DNA of 5,431 nt, taken from NCBI GenBank assembly GCA_910576845.1, contig CAJTJA010000103.1, positions 1 to 5,431 on the forward strand, read 5' to 3'. The stretch comes from an uncultured Oscillibacter sp. (lineage in GTDB: Bacteria; Bacillota; Clostridia; Oscillospirales; Oscillospiraceae). The translations under genes and the position numbers were made by a program. The notes beneath the pieces were generated by a model that saw only the letters and a list, made by a program, of their open reading frames with translations, had not been told where the DNA came from and did not search any database. This document shows positions 1 through 5,368 of this stretch, piece by piece (the first letter of the stretch is position 1; each line of letters opens with the position of its first letter).

Positions 1-2033
1 ATGATGGCGTTGGAGGAGGAGGCCAGCATGACATCGGACTCGTTCACCGCGCCCACGCCGCCATGAATTACCCGAACATTGACCTCATCGTTGGAAAGCT
101 TCTCCAGAGAGGCTTTCACGGCTTCCACGCTGCCCTGAACGTCGGCTTTGACGATTAGAGCCAACTCCTTCCGCTCGCCTGCCTGAATCTGGTCGAACAG
201 ATTCTCCAGGCTGACCTTCTGCACAGGAGCGGCGGCTTTCGCCCGCTCTTCGGCCTTGCGCTGGTCTACCAGCTCCCGGGCCATGCGCTCGTCGCTGACA
301 GCGAAGAAGGAGGAGCCCGCGGTGGGGGCCTCGCTGAGGCCCGCGATCTCCACGGGAACGGAGGGACCTGCCTCTGTGAGGCGGTTGCCCTTATAGTCCA
401 GCATGGTCCGCACACGGCCCACGGCGGTGCCCGCAATGATGATGTCTCCCTGCTTCAGGGTGCCGTTCTGGACCAGCAGCGTTGCCACCGGACCCCGGCC
501 CTTGTCCAGCCGGGCCTCAATGACGGTGCCCTGTCCCGCCCGGTTGGGGTTCGCTTTCAGCTCCGCCATTTCGGCAGTCAGCGTTACCATTTCCAGCAGG
601 TTGTCGATGCCAATATTTTTCTTCGCGGAAATTTTGCAGCAGATGGTCTCGCCGCCCCAGTCCTCGGGAACCAGGCCGTGCTCCGTGAGCTGCTGCATGA
701 CCTTGTCGGGGTTGGCGTTTTCTTTGTCGATTTTGTTGACTGCTACCACAATCGGAATATTGGCGGCTTTGGCGTGGCTGATGGATTCAATGGTCTGAGG
801 CATGATGCCGTCGTCTGCCGCCACCATCAGGATAGCGATGTCCGTAATCATGGCGCCGCGGGCGCGCATAGAAGTGAAAGCCTCATGGCCCGGGGTGTCC
901 AGAAAGGTGATGGGTTTGCCGTTTACCTGGACCTGGTATGCGCCGATATGCTGGGTAATGCCGCCAGCCTCGCCGGAGGCGACAGAGGTGTTGCGGATAG
1001 TATCCAGCAGGGATGTCTTACCGTGGTCCACGTGACCCATAACCACCACGACGGGGGCCCGGGGGACCAGATCCTCGGCCTTGTCCTCGGAGACATCGAT
1101 CAGCTTTTCCTCAATGGTGACAACAATTTCCTTTTCCACCTTGCAGCCCATTTCCTCGGCGATAAAGGCGGCGGTATCGTAGTCGATCATCTGGGGCAGG
1201 GAGGCCATGATGCCATTTTTCATCAGTGCCTTGACCACCTCGGCGCCGGTCTTCTTCATGCGGCTTGCCAGCTCGCCTACAGAAATTTCATCAGGAATCT
1301 GGACTTTAACGGGTGCTTTTTTGGCAATTTCCAGCTGGAGACGGCGCATTTTCTCCGCCTCATCCTGACGGCGCTTGTTGGAGAACACGGGACCGCCCCG
1401 GCGTTGCTGTCCGCCTCGGACCTTTTCCCGGCCGCTCCGCTGCTGGCGCTGCATCCGCTCGCCCTGCTGGCCTCCCAGAGTTTCTAGGCGCTCGTCGTAC
1501 TTGGCCAGGTTCACGTCGCCGCCCTTCCGGGTGTCCACAATTTTTTTCTGAGGAACCCGGCTGACAGGCTTCTGAACAGGCTGCTGGTTCTGCTGCTGGG
1601 GCTGGCTGGGAGCGGGCTTGCTTTGACTGCCTGCCTGGGGCTTCTGCGCCTGAGCGGACGGCTGTCCTTGGGGCTGCTGAACCGAGGCGGGCTGACTCTG
1701 AGGACGCTGGCCCTGCTGAGGGGCGGGCCGGTTCTGGACGGACTGCTGTCCGCCTTTGCCCTGAGGGAGCTGAGCCGCCTTCGGGGGCAGAGGCTTTTGT
1801 TCCGCCGGGGCCGGCTTTGCTTCCTGATATGTCTCCTGAAAAATAACCTGGATATCGGAGATGGGATGGTCTTGGGTCAAACGGTCAAAAATGATGGAAA
1901 GTTCCCGGTCCGTCAGCACCTGCATGTGATTTTTGGGGGCAGAGCCATACTTTGCCAATATCTCGGCAATGGTTTTGGTGGGAAGACCGAAGTCCTTTGC
2001 CACTTCATGAACTCTGTATTTTTCAATAGCCAA
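1..2033 (-). CDS. infB: Translation initiation factor IF-2 (3' end cut by window edge)
   Basis: IF2 is the GTPase that brings fMet-tRNA to the 30S subunit and promotes 50S joining. The 677 codons visible here read, in order: an N-terminal IF2_N helical domain (about residues 1-55, MAIEKYRVHEVAKDFGLP); a Gln/Pro-rich linker (about 70-163); a VDTRKGGDVNL patch like that in clostridial IF2 (from 165); an Arg/Gly/Gln-rich stretch; a second IF2_N-like domain (about 238-300); the G domain with GHVDHGKT (333-340), GIT (358-360, switch I Thr), DTPGH (379-383), NKID (433-436) and SAK (469-471); beta-barrel domain II (about 498-595); and the start of domain III (about 612-677). The rest of domain III and the tRNA-binding domain IV lie outside the window. 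The start is TTG at 2031-2033: a GAGGTG Shine-Dalgarno sits 6 nt upstream, and translation from there gives the canonical IF2_N start. No ATG in frame is better placed. It is the last operon gene visible, 144 bp after ylxQ. Confidence 0.97.
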   Translation of the reverse strand, partial: MAIEKYRVHEVAKDFGLPTKTIAEILAKYGSAPKNHMQVLTDRELSIIFDRLTQDHPISDIQVIFQETYQEAKPAPAEQKPLPPKAAQLPQGKGGQQSVQNRPAPQQGQRPQSQPASVQQPQGQPSAQAQKPQAGSQSKPAPSQPQQQNQQPVQKPVSRVPQKKIVDTRKGGDVNLAKYDERLETLGGQQGERMQRQQRSGREKVRGGQQRRGGPVFSNKRRQDEAEKMRRLQLEIAKKAPVKVQIPDEISVGELASRMKKTGAEVVKALMKNGIMASLPQMIDYDTAAFIAEEMGCKVEKEIVVTIEEKLIDVSEDKAEDLVPRAPVVVVMGHVDHGKTSLLDTIRNTSVASGEAGGITQHIGAYQVQVNGKPITFLDTPGHEAFTSMRARGAMITDIAILMVAADDGIMPQTIESISHAKAANIPIVVAVNKIDKENANPDKVMQQLTEHGLVPEDWGGETICCKISAKKNIGIDNLLEMVTLTAEMAELKANPNRAGQGTVIEARLDKGRGPVATLLVQNGTLKQGDIIIAGTAVGRVRTMLDYKGNRLTEAGPSVPVEIAGLSEAPTAGSSFFAVSDERMARELVDQRKAEERAKAAAPVQKVSLENLFDQIQAGERKELALIVKADVQGSVEAVKASLEKLSNDEVNVRVIHGGVGAVNESDVMLASSSNAI

Positions 2034-2039
2034 ATAAAA

Positions 2040-2045
2040 CACCTC
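2040..2045 (-). promoter_or_regulatory. Ribosome-binding site of infB, which fixes a TTG start
   Basis: GAGGTG on the minus strand lies 6 nt before the TTG at 2031-2033. This supports a non-ATG start for infB. The base of the large hairpin at 2053-2123 ends only 7 nt upstream of this site. Confidence 0.75.
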
Positions 2046-2052
2046 GTTCTAT

Positions 2053-2123
2053 TCCGCTCCGGGAGTCCGTTTGAAAACCGGCGGAACACGGCCCGGCGGC
2101 TTTCAGACGGACTCGGAAGCGGA
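2053..2123 (-). promoter_or_regulatory. Long imperfect hairpin in the ylxQ-infB gap, just before the infB ribosome-binding site
   Basis: In the minus-strand RNA the outer arms pair for 8 bp (TCCGCTTC with GGAGCGGA, one GU). After a 1x2 internal loop they pair for another 8 bp (GAGTCCGT with ACGGACTC). A C/A mismatch follows, then TGAAA with TTTCA, then GCCG with CGGT, leaving a GC-rich loop of about 16 nt. That is roughly 25 pairs with only small interruptions. No T-run follows the 3' arm, so it does not look like an intrinsic terminator. Possible roles are an RNase processing site, a stabiliser of upstream mRNA, a control on infB translation, or a dispersed palindromic repeat. The pairing is seen in the sequence; any function is inference. 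Confidence 0.6.
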
Positions 2124-2177
2124 GAAATTTTATATAAATGAATGGGCCGGCAGAGCCCAATAACATGCGGCGGCACC

Positions 2178-2930
2178 TCAGCGCCCCCCGCCTCTGCCGT
2201 GGCCTCTGCCCGACTGAAAACCGGGATCGGTCTGCTTCCGGGGACTGTGACCGGGAAATAAACGCTCCGGTTTTCTGCCTTGAGGATGGCCTCGGGCGGG
2301 TCCTTTGCTATAGTGGGATTTCCTGCCGCGCCCCTTCTGGGAGCGGCCTTCTTCAGTCTTGGCGCCGTATGAGCGGTTTGCGGCGGTGGAGCTGTGCTTC
2401 TGATCCCCGCCCCAAGGGCGTGTCCGTGGCCTGTCACCCCTTTGGCCGTCCGGCCTTTGCCGGCCTCCGGCAGACTGGGACCGGCTTCCTTCCCGGCGGG
2501 GGGTTGAAGTGCGGCGGTCCTCACGCTGGACCGACGGGTCCCTGTGGGGGGCAGCCCGGCGTTCCTTGGCCCGTCGAAGCTTCAGGTCCATCCGGGCGGC
2601 AATGTCTCCGTAGCGCTCCGGGTCCAAAGCGGCCAGCCTCGCTGTCACGGCGGCGGCCAGGCCTGTATCTGTCAATGCCGCGACAGCAGTGCCGCCCCGG
2701 CCCAGGGCACCGCCCAGTTCCGCTTTGGTAAAAGGGAGAACCAGCCAGAGACAGCGGCCCTCCTGGGCCAAATGTTCCGTGTGCCGGAGGGTGTTTCCGG
2801 CTGCGTCGGAAGCCGTGAGCAGCAGTCGTGCCTGTCCGGCCTTTGCAGCCAGGACTACAGGTTCGTCTCCTATGGCCAAACGCCCGCCCCGGAGGGCCAG
2901 CCCCAGAAGAGAAAGGATATTATTGTTCAT
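2178..2930 (-). CDS. ylxQ: YlxQ-type L7Ae/L30e-family RNA-binding protein with a long basic tail
   Basis: Residues 1 to about 105 match the small L7Ae-family protein encoded between nusA and infB in Firmicutes. The match includes the opening NNNILSLLGLALRGGRLAIG, then LLLTASDAAGNT, then FTKAELGGALGRG and AALTDTGLAAAV. Members of this family bind kink-turn RNA; the physiological role of YlxQ is unsettled. Usual YlxQ proteins are about 100 residues, but this one is 250. The extra part, from about residue 116 to the end, is low-complexity and strongly basic: rich in Arg, Gly, Ser and Gln with few hydrophobic residues, ending GRGHGRGGGR. It looks disordered and RNA-binding. The ATG at 2928-2930 has a GGAGG site 6 nt upstream and overlaps the ylxR stop as ATGA, so the two are probably translationally coupled. 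A frameshift creating the tail cannot be fully excluded, but the sequence stays in one frame to the TGA at 2178-2180. Confidence 0.9.
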   Translation of the reverse strand: MNNNILSLLGLALRGGRLAIGDEPVVLAAKAGQARLLLTASDAAGNTLRHTEHLAQEGRCLWLVLPFTKAELGGALGRGGTAVAALTDTGLAAAVTARLAALDPERYGDIAARMDLKLRRAKERRAAPHRDPSVQREDRRTSTPRREGSRSQSAGGRQRPDGQRGDRPRTRPWGGDQKHSSTAANRSYGAKTEEGRSQKGRGRKSHYSKGPARGHPQGRKPERLFPGHSPRKQTDPGFQSGRGHGRGGGR

Positions 2931-3199
2931 GTTTCGCCTCCCAGCTCCGCTTCCATGGCGTCATAAACCTCGGGAGGAATGGCGGTATCAAAAGCCCGTT
3001 CCAGGGCCCGGGATTTTCTGGCCTTTTTCAGGCAGGCCACGTCCCGGCAGACATAAGCGCCCCGCCCGGGCTTTTTGCCGCCGAAGTCCAGACTGATTTC
3101 CCCCTCAGGAGAACGGACGATCCGCAGCAAAACCTTTTTGTCTTTCATCTCCCGGCAGCCAACACATTGCCGCTGGGGAATTTTTTTGATTTTGGGCAC
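2927..3199 (-). CDS. ylxR: YlxR family (DUF448) RNA-binding protein
   Basis: This 90-residue protein has the full DUF448 signature: QRQCVGCREMKDKKVLLRIVR (residues 9-29), then PEGEISLDFGGKKPGRGAYVC (31-51) and CLKKARKSRALERAF (56-70). In B. subtilis the YlxR protein has been reported to bind RNase P RNA and modulate its activity (name RnpM proposed), so it is probably a small RNA-binding regulator. Four cysteines (C12, C15, C51, C56) form a CxxC plus CxxxxC pattern that could hold a metal, though this is not established for the family. The start is GTG at 3197-3199 with GGAGG 7 nt upstream. The ATG at about 3211-3213 is out of frame. The gene begins 39 bp after nusA and its TGA overlaps the ylxQ ATG. 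Confidence 0.95.
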   Translation of the reverse strand: MPKIKKIPQRQCVGCREMKDKKVLLRIVRSPEGEISLDFGGKKPGRGAYVCRDVACLKKARKSRALERAFDTAIPPEVYDAMEAELGGET

Positions 3200-3238
3200 G
3201 TTGAATCCTCCATGTTTTTGGTGGTCGGGCAGACGGGC

Positions 3239-4402
3239 TTATTCCTCCGGACGCTCCTGACCGGCCGCATCCACTTCCGCCGGGAACGGCTCACCGCCAT
3301 CCTCGGGCTGATAGCTTTGAGGCTTAATATCAATTTTGTAACCGGTGAGCCGGGCGGCAAGACGGGCGTTTTGGCCCTCCTTTCCGATGGCCAGGGAGAG
3401 CTGGTCGTCGGGCACCACACAACGGCAGGCTTTGCCCTCGTCCGCCATCCATACATCCACTACGTCGGCAGGGGCCAGGGCGGCGGCGATAAACTCGGCG
3501 GGGTCTTCGCTGTATTTAATGATGTCGATTTTTTCGCCGCGCAGTTCTTCCACAATGGCGGCCACACGCTGCCCCCTGGGGCCTACGCAGGCACCGATGG
3601 GGTCTACATTTTCTTCCTTGGACCAGACGGCCATTTTTGTTCGGCTGCCGGCCTCCCGGGCAATGGATTTTACTTCTACAGAGCCGTCGAAAATCTCCGG
3701 CACCTCCAGTTCAAACAGGCGCTTGACAAGCCCCGGGTGGGTCCGGGAGATCAGCACCTGAGGCCCTCTGGTGGAGTGGCGCACGTCCACCACATAAACT
3801 TTGATGTGAGTTCCTTCTTCAAGCGGCTCCCCGGGAACCTGTTCTCCGGCCAGCAGCAGGGCTTCGGTGGACTCTGCGCCGGTGCCGATGCGGAGAGAGG
3901 CGGCTCCGGTCCGGGGATCAATACGGGTAACGACGCCGGTGAGAATCTCATGCTGCTTGGAGTTGAATTCGTCGTATACCTTGCCCCGCTCTGCCTCCCG
4001 AAGGCCTTGAATGATGACCTGCTTGCCGTTGCCTGCGGCAATGCGGCCGAATTCCATCTTATCTACGGGGGTGTTGATCACATCGCCAATCTGATAACGG
4101 GCAGAAATGGCCTGGGCCTCCGCCAGCGGCATCTCGTTGAAAGGATCTACATAATCCTCCTCGTCCACGACCGCTTTTTGAACGTACATCCGAAGCTCTC
4201 CGTGCGCTTCGTCTGCCTGTACAATAATATTTTCCTCCAGTACATCCTTGTGATCCCGCTGGTATGCGGTGGTAATTGCCTTAATGACTTTTTCCAGCAT
4301 GGCTTCTTTGGGGATGCCCCGCTCCTTTTCCAGCATTTCCAGAGCGGCGAAAATCTCGCCGGGATTCATGCCGGCGGGTTCCTTTTGCTTTTTGCCTTTC
4401 AT
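3239..4402 (-). CDS. nusA: Transcription termination/antitermination protein NusA
   Basis: NusA binds RNA polymerase and nascent RNA, prolonging pauses and tuning termination and antitermination. The 387 residues show an N-terminal polymerase-binding domain (about 12-140), an S1 domain (about 151-216, HEILTGVVTRIDPRTGAASL), the connecting LISRTHPGLVKRLFELEVPEI, KH1 with DPIGACVGPRGQRV (GPRG at 274-277) and KH2 with LAIGKEGQNARLAARLTGYKIDI (GKEG at 340-343). A short acidic tail follows. The gammaproteobacterial acidic repeats are absent, as is normal for Firmicutes. The chosen ATG at 4400-4402 has AAGGAG 11 nt upstream, a slightly long spacing. A second in-frame ATG at 4367-4369 (MNPGEIFAALEML) has its own AAGGA and better matches the usual start of clostridial NusA, so the true protein may be 11 residues shorter. 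It lies 87 bp after rimP and 39 bp before ylxR. Confidence 0.97.
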   Translation of the reverse strand: MKGKKQKEPAGMNPGEIFAALEMLEKERGIPKEAMLEKVIKAITTAYQRDHKDVLEENIIVQADEAHGELRMYVQKAVVDEEDYVDPFNEMPLAEAQAISARYQIGDVINTPVDKMEFGRIAAGNGKQVIIQGLREAERGKVYDEFNSKQHEILTGVVTRIDPRTGAASLRIGTGAESTEALLLAGEQVPGEPLEEGTHIKVYVVDVRHSTRGPQVLISRTHPGLVKRLFELEVPEIFDGSVEVKSIAREAGSRTKMAVWSKEENVDPIGACVGPRGQRVAAIVEELRGEKIDIIKYSEDPAEFIAAALAPADVVDVWMADEGKACRCVVPDDQLSLAIGKEGQNARLAARLTGYKIDIKPQSYQPEDGGEPFPAEVDAAGQERPEE

Positions 4403-4433
4403 CTCTGCTGATTCTCCTTACCAAATAAGATAC

Positions 4434-4463
4434 GTTTATACATTAAATATAATATCAATAAAC
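4434..4463. repeat. Short AT-rich inverted repeat between rimP and nusA
   Basis: GTTTAT at 4434-4439 and ATAAAC at 4458-4463 are perfect inverted repeats flanking an AT-rich 18-base loop. They lie in the 87-bp rimP-nusA gap, which is notably AT-rich against GC-rich neighbours. It could be a weak RNA hairpin or part of a minor internal promoter. No -35/-10 pair with good spacing was found, so no function is assigned. Confidence 0.4.
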
Positions 4464-4489
4464 ACGAGTGAGCATATAGGGCACGGGGC

Positions 4490-4951
4490 TTAAAACTCTA
4501 CCCGCAGGCGGATCAAAGCAACGTCCTTTTTACCAAAGACGCACTCCTGTCCTCCGGAGGTAATGGTAATAGTTCCATCTTCCATGTTATAGGCGGTCAG
4601 GGTGCCGGGAATTTCTTTCCGCCCGTCAATGGCGCGATAGAGCTTCACTAAAACGGGACTGCCGATAAACCGGATAAAATCGGAGGGCCGCTTCAAAGAC
4701 CGCTCCGCTCCGGCGGAACCAACCTCCAGCGTATAGCTCCCTTCAATGGGATCTGCCTCATCAAGCAGGTCCGAGAGCTTCCGGGAAATGGACTCACAGT
4801 CCAGAATGTCCACGCCCCCATCTTTGTCCAGCAGGACACGGAGATACCAGGTCCCGCCTTCTTTGACGTACTCCACGTCCCAAAGGGTGCAGCCCGCTTC
4901 GGCAATGGCGGGGGCGGCCAGTTCTGCGGTGAGTTCGGTAATTTTTTTCAT
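4490..4951 (-). CDS. rimP: Ribosome maturation factor RimP
   Basis: RimP (YlxS/YhbC) binds the free 30S subunit and assists its late assembly. The 153 residues fit the family length. The N-terminal alpha/beta domain (about 1-80) carries LAAPAIAEAGCTLWDVEYVKEGG and the pattern LRVLLDKDGGVDILDCESISR. The C-terminal SH3-like domain runs from about 85 to 153, with RPSDFIRFIGSPVLVKLY and the closing KKDVALIRLRVEF. The junction motif, commonly SSPGLDRPL, is GSAGAERSLK here (78-87), a variant that loses the usual Pro. The start is uncertain: ATG at 4949-4951 has GGAG 10 nt upstream and gives the usual MKKITEL opening. An in-frame GTG at 4955-4957 would add two residues with only 4 nt to GGAG. It is the first gene of the operon, behind a long leader with a terminator. 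Confidence 0.95.
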   Translation of the reverse strand: MKKITELTAELAAPAIAEAGCTLWDVEYVKEGGTWYLRVLLDKDGGVDILDCESISRKLSDLLDEADPIEGSYTLEVGSAGAERSLKRPSDFIRFIGSPVLVKLYRAIDGRKEIPGTLTAYNMEDGTITITSGGQECVFGKKDVALIRLRVEF

Positions 4952-4998
4952 AAACACAATACTCCATGGAATTATTTCGGACTTAAAAGGAGAGCGGC

Positions 4999-5028
4999 CG
5001 GAAAGAAGAGAGATCAGAGGCCTTTCCG
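4999..5028 (-). promoter_or_regulatory. Hairpin in the distal part of the rimP leader
   Basis: CGGAAAG and CTTTCCG form a perfect 7-bp stem around a 16-nt pyrimidine-rich loop (minus-strand sense), about 35 nt before the rimP ribosome-binding site. On the minus strand no T-run follows, so it is not a terminator there. Read on the plus strand the stem is followed directly by TTTTT, so it could stop antisense transcripts leaving the operon. Function is unknown. Confidence 0.4.
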
Positions 5029-5120
5029 TTTTTAATCAAGAGCGCATCTTACAATTCTCAGAGCGTTTTAAAAATTTGATTGGCCTGGTGAAAGACTTTT
5101 TTCGGCAGGCGGCGGGACCA

Positions 5121-5148
5121 ACAAAAAGAGCGGACCCGTGGTCCACTC
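5121..5148 (-). terminator. Intrinsic terminator (attenuator) in the rimP leader
   Basis: In the minus-strand RNA, GAGTGGACC pairs with GGTCCGCTC over 9 bp (one GU) around an ACG loop. It is followed at once by TTTTTG and then TT. It begins about 29 nt after the predicted start site of the operon promoter and upstream of every gene in the operon, so it would act as an attenuator rather than end an upstream gene. In the opposite direction no T-tract follows. The interrupted distal U-tract is the kind of feature linked to NusA-dependent termination in B. subtilis. Confidence 0.75.
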
Positions 5149-5183
5149 CGTACTTTACACTCCCATCATATACTAACATATGC

Positions 5184-5212
5184 AATATATCACAGTTCCT
5201 AGAAAAACGCAA
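5184..5212 (-). promoter_or_regulatory. Sigma-A promoter of the rimP-nusA-ylxR-ylxQ-infB operon
   Basis: On the minus strand, TTGCGT (5207-5212) and TATATT (5184-5189) are separated by 17 bases. An extended -10 TGA lies directly before TATATT. The -35 is weak (only TTG matches) but the -10 matches consensus at 5 of 6 positions. A run of A/T tracts just upstream (about 5213-5230) could act as an UP element. The expected transcription start is near 5177. Confidence 0.65.
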
Positions 5213-5309
5213 GTCTTTTTAAAAATTTTCGGCAAGACGGAAGGGGAGCGGGCATTACTGAAACAGCTGCTTTCTCTTTGAAAAAAGCAAAAATTCGGAA
5301 AATTTTTTC
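5213..5309. other. A/T-tract spacer between two divergent promoters
   Basis: No gene is visible in this stretch. It holds T5-A5-T4-type tracts next to the minus-strand -35 and A6/A5/T6 tracts next to the plus-strand -35, so each promoter has UP-element-like DNA upstream. In the middle lies an imperfect palindrome centred on CAGCTG (about 5260-5274, GAAACAGCTGCTTTC), which could be a protein-binding site, but nothing else supports this. Confidence 0.4.
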
Positions 5310-5338
5310 TTGACATAGGACGGTATTTCGATTATTAT
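5310..5338 (+). promoter_or_regulatory. Near-consensus sigma-A promoter firing away from the operon
   Basis: TTGACA (5310-5315) is a perfect -35. After an exact 17-base spacer comes TATTAT (5333-5338), a 5-of-6 match to the -10. A/T tracts lie immediately upstream. Transcription should start near 5345 and run off the right edge of the window. Confidence 0.8.
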
Positions 5339-5368
5339 ATATGGGCATGCGGCGGAAGGAACAGCCAG

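Larger units (their letters stand above)
4952..5177 (-). promoter_or_regulatory. Long 5' leader of the rimP-nusA-infB operon
   Basis: About 220 nt separate the expected transcription start (near 5177) from rimP, and no convincing gene lies in this stretch. In order of transcription it holds an intrinsic terminator hairpin (5128-5148), an AT-rich middle part, a second hairpin (4999-5028) and the rimP ribosome-binding site (GGAG at 4962-4965). The length and the terminator close to the start suggest that readthrough controls entry of polymerase into the operon. The extent rests on the predicted promoter and has not been mapped. Confidence 0.6.

Noticed and set aside
678..1487. A 269-codon plus-strand open frame opposite infB
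   Set aside because: Antisense shadow of the IF2 G domain; it reads as His/Gly/Leu-rich sequence with no family signature.
2144..2158. GGGC...GCCC hairpin after ylxQ as a transcription terminator
   Set aside because: The stem is only 4-5 bp and is followed by a mixed A/T stretch without a true T-run. infB is expected to be cotranscribed.
1913..2524. A 203-codon minus-strand open frame spanning the ylxQ tail, the gap and the start of infB
   Set aside because: It overlaps two supported genes in another frame and resembles no known protein. I considered it as a frame-shifted continuation, but the ylxQ and infB frames are each intact.
2828..4411. A 527-codon plus-strand open frame opposite ylxR and nusA
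   Set aside because: It lies antisense to two clearly identified genes, has no recognisable domain and is explained by GC-rich codon bias in the real genes.
4420..4465. Internal promoter in the AT-rich gap before nusA
   Set aside because: TATAAA- and TATTAT-like boxes exist, but no -35 with acceptable sequence lies at 16-18 bases from either.
5034..5179. Minus-strand open frame of about 48 codons in the rimP leader beginning MLVYDGSVKYGV
   Set aside because: Its ATG falls at the expected transcription start with no ribosome-binding site, and the frame runs through the terminator hairpin. It is probably chance.
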